Notes under the pieces: generated by a model
What the model was told of the DNA's origin: nothing
Database searches by the model: none
Seen by the model: the letters and a program-made list of their open reading frames with translations, nothing else
Assembly (NCBI RefSeq): GCF_021654165.1
Contig: NZ_JAKFZN010000002.1
Coordinates: 549,001-613,000 of the forward strand
From: Nereida sp. MMG025
GTDB taxonomy: Bacteria; Pseudomonadota; Alphaproteobacteria; Rhodobacterales; Rhodobacteraceae
DNA: 64,000 nucleotides
Reading direction: 5' to 3'
Shown: positions 44,373 through 52,872 of the stretch, one piece after another
Layout: each line of letters starts with the position of its first letter
Position numbering within the stretch: position 1 is the first letter of the stretch
Made by a program: the position numbers and the translations under genes

Positions 44373-46259
44373 ATGAGATGGATGTTTTTGAGTTTGGTTT
44401 TCCTGTGGGGCGGGGCGGCAGTGGCCGCGACGGTTGACGAGGATATTTCCACGTGGCGGGGCCTTTTGGCCGGCGCTGACTGGCAAGAGGTGGATGCGTT
44501 TGCCGCGCGCAACCCCGAGTGGCCCTTGATGGAGCGGATTTATCTGCGGGCCGAGCGCAGTATCCCAAGCGATGCCGATCCTGCGCAGGTGGCTGCCTTT
44601 TTTGCACGGCATTCGCCACAGACGGGCACGGGTGTTTTGCGATTGGGTGACGGGGATGTCGTGCGTGACGCGTGGCGCAATTTTGCGCTGACCCAGGCGC
44701 AGACCGAGGAAATCCTTGAGACCTATGACGCGCAGGTGGCGGGCGATCATGCAGCACGGGTGGACATGCTGTTGTGGCGCGGGCGGCTGAATGATGCGCA
44801 GGCGCTGCTGCCGTTGTTGGGTGAGCGTGACAGGCTTGAGGCCGAACTGCGGATCGCTTTGGCACGCGATGAGGACGGCGCGATTGAACGGTCTTTGGAT
44901 CGTGCGGCCACCATGCGCACAGGTGGCATTGCCTATGAACAGTTTGCGGCCCTGCGGCGGGCGGACCGTGATGAGGAGGCGTTGGGCACGCTGTTGGGGG
45001 CATCCATCAACGCGCAGGGGTTGGGGCGGCCCAGTGCCTGGGCCAATGCGCGCCGCCAGATTGCGCGGGCCCAGATGCGGGCGGGCGAGGCGCGGATGGC
45101 CTATTATGTGGCTGCGACCCATCATCTGGAAGGTGGGGGCGCATGGGCCGATCTTGAGTTTCTGGCGGGCTTTATTGCGCTGCGGCTGTTGTTTGAGCCT
45201 GAAAAGGCCAAGCAACATTTCGAGCGGTTGCGCGACGGGGTGCGCACGCCGATTTCACTGGGGCGCGCGTGGTATTGGATTGGCCGCGCCGAAGAAGCGA
45301 TGGGCGGCGATGCGACGGTGGCTTACCGCGAGGGGGCGAAACATCAAACCAGCTTTTACGGATTGCTGAGTGCTGAAAAACTAGGGCTGCCGCTGGACCC
45401 GTCGCTGGCAGGCACCCGCGCCGAATGGCGGGGGGCGGATTTCACAACCACAACGCTGTTTCAGGCCGGTGTCATCTTGCATGAAGCGGGTGCGCGGGAT
45501 TTGGCGGAATGGTTTATCACCAAACTGGCGCGTGATCTGGACGCGGCTGCGCTGACGCAGCTGGCCACTTGGGCCGAGGATGCGGGCGCCCCGCATTTGG
45601 CGGTGCGCTTTGGCAAGCAGGCCGCCGCACGCGGGATTGTGGTGCCTACCGCTTATTTCCCGCTGCACCCGATGATGACGCGCGAGGTGCCTGTGGAGAT
45701 GGCGCTGGCCTTGGCGATTGCGCGGCGCGAGAGCGAATTTGACCCTGTGGTGCAATCGAGTGCGGGGGCCATTGGATTGATGCAGTTGATGCCAGCCACA
45801 GCGCGGCAGGTTGCGGGGCAGTTGAACCTGTCATACCGCCAAAGCCAGCTGCGCAACGAACGCTTTAATGTGACGCTTGGCACGGCCTATCTGGAGGATC
45901 TGGAAGAGATATTTGGCCCATCTGTCGTGCAGATTGCGGCCGGATATAATGCAGGGCCGAGCCGCCCGCTGCGCTGGATGGATGCCTACGGTGATCCACG
46001 TTTGGGCGAGGTCGATGTGATCGACTGGATCGAATTCATCCCGTTTCGAGAGACGCGCAACTATGTCATGCGGGTGACGGAAAGCATTATGGTCTATCGC
46101 GCGCGTCTTGGGCAGGCCGGCACCGCGCCGTTGGAATTTACGCAGATGTTGATTGGCGAAAAGCCGATCATTCGTCCGCGTGTGCGTCCTTCCGATCTGG
46201 TGCCGCTGCCAGAGACGGTGCAGGATGCGGCGCTGCCTGCTGTGCGCGAAGGAGAGTGA
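44373..46259 (+). CDS. slt: soluble lytic murein transglycosylase
   Basis: A 628-aa periplasmic enzyme that cleaves peptidoglycan glycan strands to anhydro-muropeptides. It has a signal peptide (1-19), a long alpha-superhelical middle part typical of Slt70, and a C-terminal lysozyme-like SLT domain with the catalytic Glu in ARRESEFDP (about 453), SAGAIGLMQLMPATAR and AAGYNAGPSRPLRWM. The last 92 bases overlap, on the opposite strand, the end of the DMT transporter gene. Confidence 0.94.
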   Translation: MRWMFLSLVFLWGGAAVAATVDEDISTWRGLLAGADWQEVDAFAARNPEWPLMERIYLRAERSIPSDADPAQVAAFFARHSPQTGTGVLRLGDGDVVRDAWRNFALTQAQTEEILETYDAQVAGDHAARVDMLLWRGRLNDAQALLPLLGERDRLEAELRIALARDEDGAIERSLDRAATMRTGGIAYEQFAALRRADRDEEALGTLLGASINAQGLGRPSAWANARRQIARAQMRAGEARMAYYVAATHHLEGGGAWADLEFLAGFIALRLLFEPEKAKQHFERLRDGVRTPISLGRAWYWIGRAEEAMGGDATVAYREGAKHQTSFYGLLSAEKLGLPLDPSLAGTRAEWRGADFTTTTLFQAGVILHEAGARDLAEWFITKLARDLDAAALTQLATWAEDAGAPHLAVRFGKQAAARGIVVPTAYFPLHPMMTREVPVEMALALAIARRESEFDPVVQSSAGAIGLMQLMPATARQVAGQLNLSYRQSQLRNERFNVTLGTAYLEDLEEIFGPSVVQIAAGYNAGPSRPLRWMDAYGDPRLGEVDVIDWIEFIPFRETRNYVMRVTESIMVYRARLGQAGTAPLEFTQMLIGEKPIIRPRVRPSDLVPLPETVQDAALPAVREGE

Positions 46260-47091
46260 AGAGACCTGCGCCGACAACCAAGGCGGCGCCGATCACGACA
46301 TTGATCGCTAGCACCTCGTTGAACACGAAAATCCCGATGAACGTGCCGAACACCAGCTGCAAAAAGGCAAAGGGCTGCACGGCGCTGGCCTCTGCCACCT
46401 CGTAGCATTTGATCAAAAGCCAGTGACCAAGCGCGCCTGTGACACATAAAAGCGCCATCCACGCCCAATCAGGGCGCTTCATCGGTTCCCAAAACCAGAT
46501 GCCCACAGCCGTCATCGCCACTGCGCCCACCACGCCTGTGTAGAAAAAGCTGGTGGCGGTGGTGTCGCGCCGCGCAGCATAGCGCGTGATCAGGCCGTAA
46601 AGCGCGAACATGAAGGCAGAGGCCAGAGGGATCAGCGCAAGGGGGCTGAAAACGCCGTAGCCCGGCTCAAGAATGATCAGAACACCCACAAACCCGATGC
46701 CGATGGCGGCCCATCTGCGCCAGCCGACGTATTCGCCAAGAACAGGGCCAGACAGGGCGGCAACAAGCAGCGGATAGCAGGTGAACACCGCCAGCGAGGC
46801 GATGAGGCCCAGATAGGTGAAGGCGGCAACCATCACGCAGATTTCAGCGGCCAGCAGCAGGCCGCGAAAGATTTGCAGCATTGGCTGGTCCGTGCGGGTG
46901 GCGGCGCGCAGCCCTTCGGCGCGTGCGGCGATGACCATCACGAAGGCGGCAAAGAACCAATAGCGGATCATCACGACCATCAGCACGTTGTATTCACTGG
47001 CCAGATGCCGCGAGATGCCGTCTTGCATGGCAAAGACGAACACAGCGGCGATCATAAGGAAAATACCGAGGCGGGTGTTTGTCTGGCTCAT
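46168..47091 (-). CDS. DMT (EamA) family transporter
   Basis: A 307-aa exporter-type protein with ten hydrophobic helices in two EamA repeats (first near MIAAVFVFAMQDGISRHLA, second near LIPLASAFMFALYGLITRYAA). Members move amino-acid-like metabolites or S-adenosylmethionine. The hydrophilic C-terminal tail of about 20 residues (APSLAAAPDRKDAHADE) is the part that overlaps the convergent slt gene. The start overlaps the end of mnmD by four bases, suggesting co-transcription with it. Confidence 0.9.
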   Translation of the reverse strand: MSQTNTRLGIFLMIAAVFVFAMQDGISRHLASEYNVLMVVMIRYWFFAAFVMVIAARAEGLRAATRTDQPMLQIFRGLLLAAEICVMVAAFTYLGLIASLAVFTCYPLLVAALSGPVLGEYVGWRRWAAIGIGFVGVLIILEPGYGVFSPLALIPLASAFMFALYGLITRYAARRDTTATSFFYTGVVGAVAMTAVGIWFWEPMKRPDWAWMALLCVTGALGHWLLIKCYEVAEASAVQPFAFLQLVFGTFIGIFVFNEVLAINVVIGAALVVGAGLFTLLRAQQAAPHPAPSLAAAPDRKDAHADE

Positions 47092-47756
47092 GGTTTGGTG
47101 CCTATGCTCATGTGGCGCTTGCGCCCGAACCCTTTGATGCGCTGCACGTCAAAGCCTGCATCGGCCAGCTTTTGGCGCACGTGCCCTGCGGCGGTATAGG
47201 TGGCGAAGGTGCCTGCGGGGGCGGTTTTTGTGCCAACGGCTTTCATCAGATCGGCCTCCCAAAGCTCTGGGTTTTTGGCGGGGGAAAAGCCATCGAGAAA
47301 CCATGCGTCGGCTTGTCCGTCCCATGCAGGCACGGTCCTACGTGCATCGCCCTGACAGATGGTCAGGCTGACATTGGGCGCAATCGGCATGAACGGATCT
47401 TGCAGCCAGTTGACCAGCGTGTCTGCATAGCTGCGCAATTCGGCAAAGGGGGCCAATGCGCGGGCGGTATCTGCAGGTGACATGGGGAAGGCTTCGAAAC
47501 TGGTGAAATGCAAGGTGCCTGCGTGGCCCGAACGGTCCCACGCCTGCCATGCGGTCAGAAACGACAGGCCTGTGCCAAAGCCAAGCTCTGCAATCTCGAA
47601 CGCAGGAAAGAACCGCGCAGGCAGATCATTGCCATCCAGAAAGACATATCGCGTTTCAGCTAGACCGTTGGCCAGCGAATAGTAAGGATCGTCAAAAGCA
47701 CGCGCGATGGGCGTTTCGTCGTCGGTCCAAATCAGATGCGCATGTGGCTGGTTCAT
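47088..47756 (-). CDS. mnmD: tRNA (5-methylaminomethyl-2-thiouridine)(34) methyltransferase, MnmD
   Basis: A 222-aa SAM-dependent methyltransferase equal to the N-terminal half of E. coli MnmC: N-terminus FDDPYYSLANGLAETRYVFLDGN, SAM loop EIAELGFGTGLSFL (about 56) and the hallmark WFLDGFSPAKNPELW (about 160). It completes mnm5s2U34 in tRNA wobble positions. Here it is a separate protein; a FAD oxidoreductase that may be the other half of MnmC is transcribed divergently. ATG 47756 gives the normal family start. Confidence 0.93.
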   Translation of the reverse strand: MNQPHAHLIWTDDETPIARAFDDPYYSLANGLAETRYVFLDGNDLPARFFPAFEIAELGFGTGLSFLTAWQAWDRSGHAGTLHFTSFEAFPMSPADTARALAPFAELRSYADTLVNWLQDPFMPIAPNVSLTICQGDARRTVPAWDGQADAWFLDGFSPAKNPELWEADLMKAVGTKTAPAGTFATYTAAGHVRQKLADAGFDVQRIKGFGRKRHMSIGTKP

Positions 47757-47807
47757 CGCAGGGTCCTGGGGTAGGTCTGCGCCTAGGTTTGTCGAAAGGA
47801 GAGGCGC

Positions 47808-48839
47808 TTGGCAATCGTCGATGTCACGATACGCGGTGCGGGGGTTTTCGGGCTGACAGCTGCGTTGGCCTGTGTGCAGCGCGGCGCGAAGGTGCGCGTG
47901 GTGGATCCGTTCGGCGTTGGCGCGGGATCCAGCGGCGGGTTGGTGGGGGCGTTGGCGCCCCATGTGCCCGAAAACTGGAACCCCAAGAAAGCGTTTCAAT
48001 TCAGTGTGCTGTCAACGGCAGATCAGTATTGGAGCCGCGTTGCGATGCTGGCCGGGCAAGATGTGGGTTATGCACGCACGGGCCGTTTGCAGCCATTGGC
48101 CGACGACCGTGCGGTGGACTTGGCGCGTGCTCGGGCGGCAGGGGCGGCGCAGTTTTGGGGCGACCAGTTTGACTGGCGCGTGGTCGACGCGCAGGGCGAT
48201 TGGGTGCCGTTGTCGCCGACCGGTTTACTGGTGCACGATACGTTGACCGCGCGTATTCACCCGCGCAAGGCGACGGCGGCGTTGGCCAAAGCGGTGACAG
48301 CCCTTGGGGCCGAGGTGGTGGATGAAGCGGCAGATGAGGGCGCGGTGATCTGGGCCACGGGCGCAAAAGGGTTGCTGGATCTGTCAAGCGAACTGAAACG
48401 CGCCGTGGGCAACGGCGTCAAAGGGCAGGCGGCGCTTTTGGCGTTTGATGCACGTGACAAGCCGCAGCTTTTTGCGGACGGATTGCACATTGTGCCCCAT
48501 GCAGATGGCACGGTCGCGATTGGGTCAACCTCCGAACGGTTGTTCAGCCATGAAAAGGTGGATGACCAGTTGGAAGATGTGATTGATCGCGCACGCGCGG
48601 CCTTTCCTGTTCTGCGGTCTGCAAAGATCATTGAACGATGGGCGGGCATCAGGCCGCGTGCAAAATCGCGTGCGCCCATGCTTGGCAAACACCCTTTGAA
48701 AGAAGGGCATTTTGTCATGAACGGGGGGTTCAAGATCGGGTTCGGCATGGCCCCCAAATTGGGCGAGGTGATGGCCGATCTGGTGTTGGACGGGGTCAAC
48801 ACAATCCCCGACGGTTTTGAGGTGGAGGCATCGCTATGA
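47808..48839 (+). CDS. FAD-dependent oxidoreductase (DAO family), possible MnmC oxidase partner
   Basis: A 343-aa DAO-type flavoprotein: FAD loop VTIRGAGVFGLTAALACVQRGAKVRVVDP at residues 6-35, substrate/FAD region GAGSSGGLVGALAPHVPENW, and the C-terminal block RWAGIRPRAKSRAPMLGKHP. TTG 47808 is preceded by AAAGGAG six bases upstream. It is back to back with mnmD, and in E. coli a DAO domain is fused to MnmD, so it may supply the carboxymethylaminomethyl-uridine oxidase. ThiO/DadA-like roles remain possible. Overlaps the VOC gene by four bases. Confidence 0.85.
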   Translation: MAIVDVTIRGAGVFGLTAALACVQRGAKVRVVDPFGVGAGSSGGLVGALAPHVPENWNPKKAFQFSVLSTADQYWSRVAMLAGQDVGYARTGRLQPLADDRAVDLARARAAGAAQFWGDQFDWRVVDAQGDWVPLSPTGLLVHDTLTARIHPRKATAALAKAVTALGAEVVDEAADEGAVIWATGAKGLLDLSSELKRAVGNGVKGQAALLAFDARDKPQLFADGLHIVPHADGTVAIGSTSERLFSHEKVDDQLEDVIDRARAAFPVLRSAKIIERWAGIRPRAKSRAPMLGKHPLKEGHFVMNGGFKIGFGMAPKLGEVMADLVLDGVNTIPDGFEVEASL

Positions 48840-49237
48840 AGGTGCACCAGTTGGATCACTTGGTGCTGACGGTGGCCGATATTGACGCCACGGTTGCGTT
48901 TTATGAAGGCGTTTTGGGCATGCAGAGCGAGGTTTTTTACCCCGCCGATGGCACCACACGCACGGCGCTGAAATTCGGCGTGCAGAAGATCAACCTGCAT
49001 CCCAAAGGGCGCGAATACGAGCCAAAGGCGCAAACCCCCGTTGCAGGGTCGGCAGACCTTTGTTTTCTCAGCGAGACGGCTGTGGATGATTGGGCAGATG
49101 CGCTTGGCAAAAAGGGCATAGCGATAGAGGACGGCCCCGTGCAGCGCACAGGTGCTGCGGGGCCGATCCTGTCGATTTATCTGCGTGATCCCGATGGCAA
49201 TCTGATCGAGATCAGCAACCTGATTGGAACGTCCTAG
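48836..49237 (+). CDS. VOC (glyoxalase/dioxygenase fold) family protein
   Basis: A 133-aa vicinal oxygen chelate protein. The first beta-alpha-beta unit has HQLDHLVLTVADIDATVAFYEGVLG with the metal His at about 5, and the C-terminal unit ends ILSIYLRDPDGNLIEISNL with the metal Glu. Most resembles YaeR-like small VOC proteins of unknown substrate. Its ATG overlaps the stop of the FAD oxidoreductase gene, and its end overlaps the convergent FMN reductase gene by four bases. Confidence 0.92.
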   Translation: MKVHQLDHLVLTVADIDATVAFYEGVLGMQSEVFYPADGTTRTALKFGVQKINLHPKGREYEPKAQTPVAGSADLCFLSETAVDDWADALGKKGIAIEDGPVQRTGAAGPILSIYLRDPDGNLIEISNLIGTS

Positions 49238-49770
49238 CCGCGTGCAATTTCGGCTTTCAGCGCATCCATCAATTTGCCCAACAGCTCTTGTGAGCCTTCA
49301 TCCTTGAGGTGTCCGTTTTCATCAAATGCGTTTGAGCTGCTGGCGATCAGCACCTCTGGGCCTGCGATGACGCGGGGATTGAAGGGGTTCATTTTGAGGC
49401 GCAGATCAAACTGGGCGCGTTCGCCGCCTGCGCGTCCTGCGGTGGCCGATAAAATGGCGACGGGCTTGCCGTCCCATGGATTTGGCTTGGTGCGGCTGAC
49501 CCAATCCAGCGCGTTTTTCAGAACGCCCGAAACACCTTTGTTGTATTCGGGCGTCGAAATCACCACGGCATCGGCAGCGGCAATTTGTTCGGACAACGCG
49601 CGGACGGGGTCTGGGATCCCATGCGATTCTTCAAGATCACCGTCATAAAGCGGCATGTGCAGGTCGGCTTCGATGAAGGGAGAGGCCTGCGCGATGCGGG
49701 CGGCTTCGCGGATAAGTTTGCGGTTGGTTGCCTCTTTGCGCAGGCTGCCTGAAATACCGAGAAGATGCAT
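49234..49770 (-). CDS. NADPH-dependent FMN reductase family protein
   Basis: A 178-aa flavodoxin-fold protein. The phosphate-binding loop GISGSLRKEATNRKL is at residues 5-19, and the flavin-binding STPEYNKGVSGVLKNALDWVSR at about 72-93. Relatives reduce FMN, quinones, azo compounds or chromate. ATG 49770 gives the usual MHLLGISGSLR start; upstream codons overlap the divergent TPP-enzyme leader. Confidence 0.92.
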   Translation of the reverse strand: MHLLGISGSLRKEATNRKLIREAARIAQASPFIEADLHMPLYDGDLEESHGIPDPVRALSEQIAAADAVVISTPEYNKGVSGVLKNALDWVSRTKPNPWDGKPVAILSATAGRAGGERAQFDLRLKMNPFNPRVIAGPEVLIASSSNAFDENGHLKDEGSQELLGKLMDALKAEIARG

Positions 49771-49836
49771 GGGGTTGTCCTTTTGTTGATTGCCATGTGA
49801 GGTAGACCTGAACGCATAGACCGCAAGGAGAGTTTC

Positions 49837-51489
49837 ATGCCCCATGGTGGAAAAATATTGGCAGAGCAGTTGGCCCACCTTGGTGTTGCGCGTATTTTTC
49901 AGGTGCCTGGCGAAAGTTTTCTGGCGGCGTTGGACGGTTTATTGGACCACGACATTGACGTCGTCACCTGCCGTCAGGAAGGCGGCGCTGCGATGATGGC
50001 AGAGGCCCACGCCAAGCTGACAGGCGACGTGGGTGTGTGTTTTGTCACGCGCGGGCCTGGGGCCTGCAACGCAAGTGCGGGCGTGCACATCGCGCGTCAG
50101 GACAGCACGGCGATGGTGCTGTTTGTGGGCCAGATTGCGCGCGACCATCGGGGGCGCGAGGCCTTTCAGGAAGTTGATTACCGTCAGATGTTTGGCGGGC
50201 TGGCCAAATGGGTTGAAGAGGTCGATCAGACAGAACGGTTGGGCGAGTATGTGCGCCGCGCCTTTGCGATTGCGCAGGCGGGTCGCCCGGGTCCTGTCGT
50301 GCTGGCGCTGCCCGAGGATATGCTGAGTGCGGATGTTGCAGATGCCCCTGCACCGAAGGGATTGCCGCACGCGGCGGCCGTGGATTTGCGCGGTGCTGCC
50401 ACCGAAGTGATGGCGCGGATCGGGCAGGCCGCGCGGCCTTTGGTTGTGGTGGGCGGGCCGCATTGGTCGGATGCAGCCGCGCGTGATTTGCAGGACTGGG
50501 CCGAGGCGCAGGCCCTACCCGTGGCGGTGGGCTTTCGGCGTCAGGACTACATCGACAATCGCAGCCAAGCCTATGCGGGGGATTTGAATGTCGGGATGAA
50601 TCCTGCGCTGGCAGAGCGGTTTGGGGAGGCGGATCTGATCGTCGCTTTGGGCTCGCGTTTGGGCGACATCGAGACAAAGGGCTACACGTTGATGGCCGCA
50701 GGTAAACCGCTGGTCCATGTGCATGCGGGCAGTGAAGAGATTGGCCGCGTATGGCCGACTGACCTAGGGGTTGTGGCGCGCGCAGACGACATGGTCACAG
50801 CACTGTGTGATTTGCCCATCGTGCCCCGCGACCGGGCGTGGATGGATCAATGTCGCGCGGCATATGGCACATGGACAACACCCGTCACCAGCCCTGGTGA
50901 TGTGCGGCAAGAAGAGGTCATCGCGTGGCTATCAGATCACTTGCCCGAGGACGCGATTGTCACAAATGGTGCAGGAAATTATGCGGCGTGGTTGCACCGC
51001 TATTTTGTCTACAAGCGCCATGGCACGCAGGCTGCGCCAACAAGCGGCAGCATGGGTTACGGGTTTCCTGCAGCTGTAGCCACCAAATTGGCATACCCTG
51101 ACCGGATGGCCGTCTGTCTGGCTGGCGACGGGTGTTTCCAGATGACCTGCAATGAAATGTCGACGGCGGTGCAGCATGGTGCTGCGGTGGTGACGATTGT
51201 GATGAACAACGGGCGCTATGGGACGATCCGCATGCATCAGGAGAAAAGCTATCCCGAGCGGGTCAGCGGCACGGATATGGCCGCGCCCGACTTTGCCGCT
51301 TTTGCACGCGCCTACGGTGGGCACGGGGAAACGGTGCGCAGACAGGCCGAGTTTGCGCCAGCGTTTGCGCGCGCCGCTGCAAGCGGTTTGCCCGCGGTGA
51401 TTGAGGTGGTTCTGGACGGTGATGTCCTGAGCACTGGTGCAACGTTGAGTGCAACACGCGCGGCCGCGGTGGGTAAAATGCGCGGCTAG
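49837..51489 (+). CDS. thiamine diphosphate-dependent enzyme, acetolactate synthase-like
   Basis: A 550-aa three-domain TPP enzyme. The cofactor-activating Glu is in VTCRQEGGAAMMAEAHAKLTG (about 48), the middle domain follows about 190-330, and the TPP-binding GDGCFQMTCNE...VMNN motif lies at about 428-456. It lacks a paired small regulatory subunit and differs from IlvB in several places, so it may be an oxo-acid decarboxylase or carboligase of another pathway. The ATG is preceded by CAAGGAGAG. Confidence 0.9.
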   Translation: MPHGGKILAEQLAHLGVARIFQVPGESFLAALDGLLDHDIDVVTCRQEGGAAMMAEAHAKLTGDVGVCFVTRGPGACNASAGVHIARQDSTAMVLFVGQIARDHRGREAFQEVDYRQMFGGLAKWVEEVDQTERLGEYVRRAFAIAQAGRPGPVVLALPEDMLSADVADAPAPKGLPHAAAVDLRGAATEVMARIGQAARPLVVVGGPHWSDAAARDLQDWAEAQALPVAVGFRRQDYIDNRSQAYAGDLNVGMNPALAERFGEADLIVALGSRLGDIETKGYTLMAAGKPLVHVHAGSEEIGRVWPTDLGVVARADDMVTALCDLPIVPRDRAWMDQCRAAYGTWTTPVTSPGDVRQEEVIAWLSDHLPEDAIVTNGAGNYAAWLHRYFVYKRHGTQAAPTSGSMGYGFPAAVATKLAYPDRMAVCLAGDGCFQMTCNEMSTAVQHGAAVVTIVMNNGRYGTIRMHQEKSYPERVSGTDMAAPDFAAFARAYGGHGETVRRQAEFAPAFARAAASGLPAVIEVVLDGDVLSTGATLSATRAAAVGKMRG

Positions 51490-51553
51490 CGCCGCCCGTC
51501 ATATCTGGTTGGGGGCCAGCCCCCAAACCCCCGAGGTATTTAGGACAACAATG
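51482..51553. repeat. two-hairpin intergenic repeat / terminator, copy 2
   Basis: Hairpin 1 GCGGC-TAGC-GCCGC (51482-51495) overlaps the stop of the TPP-enzyme gene; hairpin 2 GGGGGC-CA-GCCCCC (51511-51524) is followed by CAAACCCCCGAGGTATTT. Order and spacing match copy 1 at 39446-39516. Confidence 0.7.
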
Positions 51554-51899
51554 AATACAGGGGCGTTGGCAAGAAGGCCTCAACCGCAGCGGTTGCGATT
51601 GTGATGGTTTGGCCCGTTTGCGGATTGTGACTTCTGTGGCCGCCTTTGGTGGCGGTTACGGCGACATTGCCACGGGGCAGGGTCTTGGCCAAGGCGGCTG
51701 TGTCGACCGATTGGGGGTCAGGCACGCCCACGGTGACCTGAACACGCATGTGATCGTGGGAGATCCCCAACACATCGAACATCGGGATGGACGAGTGGCG
51801 GATGGCGTCTTGAATGGCGCGGGCGGCGGCTTTGGTCATGTCTTCGCCGTAAAGATCGTTGCCCATGCCCATTTCGATGATAAAGCGATGATCCGTCAT
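51540..51899 (-). CDS. Lin0512 family protein (first of a tandem pair)
   Basis: A 119-aa protein of the Lin0512 family, of unknown function. The opening RFIIEMGMGNDLYGEDMTKAAARAIQDAIRHSSIPMFD matches the family's conserved GMGxDxxGxDxTxAAxRAxxDAIxHNSLP pattern. It overlaps the start of its upstream paralogue by four bases (51896-51899), so it is translated right after it. The pair lies downstream of bluB and cobO. Confidence 0.85.
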   Translation of the reverse strand: MTDHRFIIEMGMGNDLYGEDMTKAAARAIQDAIRHSSIPMFDVLGISHDHMRVQVTVGVPDPQSVDTAALAKTLPRGNVAVTATKGGHRSHNPQTGQTITIATAAVEAFLPTPLYSLLS

Positions 51900-52246
51900 G
51901 GCTGCGCCTTGAGATCGAGGGAGACATGGATGGTGGCATGGGCGATGATCGTATCAGGACTATCATCACGCGGGCGGGGCACGTCTAGGCCGCCGTGGTG
52001 CGTGGTGACCCTGATCTGACCATAGGGAAAAATATCTGTCAGCTCGTCAGGGTCAATCGCGCTAGGGTTCTGGCAAGCGATTTCAACATCGATCTGCATG
52101 GCGTCTTTTGGGGCGTCGAAGAGGTCCACGAGATTGATGGAGTTGTGCCAAAGTGCGTCTTGCAGGGCTTTGCGGGCCGCGGCGGTATAATCGCCCCGCC
52201 GCAAGGATGTGCCCATGCCGAATTCGGTTAGCAATCTGGTTGTCAT
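51896..52246 (-). CDS. Lin0512 family protein (second paralogue)
   Basis: A 116-aa paralogue of the gene just downstream: the N-terminus TEFGMGTSLRRGDYTAAARKALQDALWHNSINLVDLF aligns with that of its neighbour, and both have a central VEIACQNP/VTVGVPDP strand and a C-terminal HGG block. Its start overlaps the bluB stop by four bases. The family probably forms heteromeric or ring assemblies of pairs, but that is inference; no activity is known. Confidence 0.85.
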   Translation of the reverse strand: MTTRLLTEFGMGTSLRRGDYTAAARKALQDALWHNSINLVDLFDAPKDAMQIDVEIACQNPSAIDPDELTDIFPYGQIRVTTHHGGLDVPRPRDDSPDTIIAHATIHVSLDLKAQP

Positions 52247-52866
52247 ACCGTCTTCCAATGCGTTTGAACATTTTCCTGCCACCCCGTTTTATGAAGCAGC
52301 GGTGTATCATCCTGAAACTCCGCGTGGCCAAGGCAAAGATAGCCTGTCAGGTGCCATGTGTCCGGCGTCTGAAGGATCTGCTTGATGCGTTCGGGGTTGA
52401 TGATGCTGACCCACCCAAGGCCGATGTTTTCTGCGCGTGCGGCAAGCCAGAGCGTATAGATCGCGCCCACGGTGGAATAGGCCAAGGTCTCTGGCATGGT
52501 TTGCCGTCCCAGGCCGCGCCCTTCGCGCGGGGCGGTTTCGGTGAAGATTGCCAGATGCACAGGCGCGTCATGCATGCCGCTGAGTTTGAGCGCGTTATAG
52601 TCGCGGCGTGCGTCATCGGAATAAAGCGCTGCGGCTTTGGCGTTTTCGGTCTCGAAATCTGCGGTGATGGCGGCCCGTTTGTCCGCGTCCTTGACCTGTA
52701 GGACGCGCCAAGGCCGCGCATTGCCGACCGAGGGGGCGAGATCCATTGTGGCCCGCAGGCGATCCAGCACCTCTTGGTCGACAGGATCGGTTTTGAAGTG
52801 CCGCACATCGCGGCGCCATGTCAGCACATCCAAAAGGGCTGCGCGGTGGGCGTCGTTCAGCAGCAT
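52243..52866 (-). CDS. bluB: 5,6-dimethylbenzimidazole synthase BluB
   Basis: BluB, 207 aa, uses O2 to break reduced FMN down to dimethylbenzimidazole, the lower ligand of cobalamin. Markers: WRRDVRHFKTDPV (about 17), the FMN-binding MDLAPSVGNARPWRV (about 41) and the C-terminal ARAENIGLGWVSIINPERIKQIL. It is separated from cobO by six bases and overlaps the Lin0512 gene, all transcribed together toward the left. Confidence 0.94.
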   Translation of the reverse strand: MLLNDAHRAALLDVLTWRRDVRHFKTDPVDQEVLDRLRATMDLAPSVGNARPWRVLQVKDADKRAAITADFETENAKAAALYSDDARRDYNALKLSGMHDAPVHLAIFTETAPREGRGLGRQTMPETLAYSTVGAIYTLWLAARAENIGLGWVSIINPERIKQILQTPDTWHLTGYLCLGHAEFQDDTPLLHKTGWQENVQTHWKTV

Positions 52867-52872
52867 AGGCGC

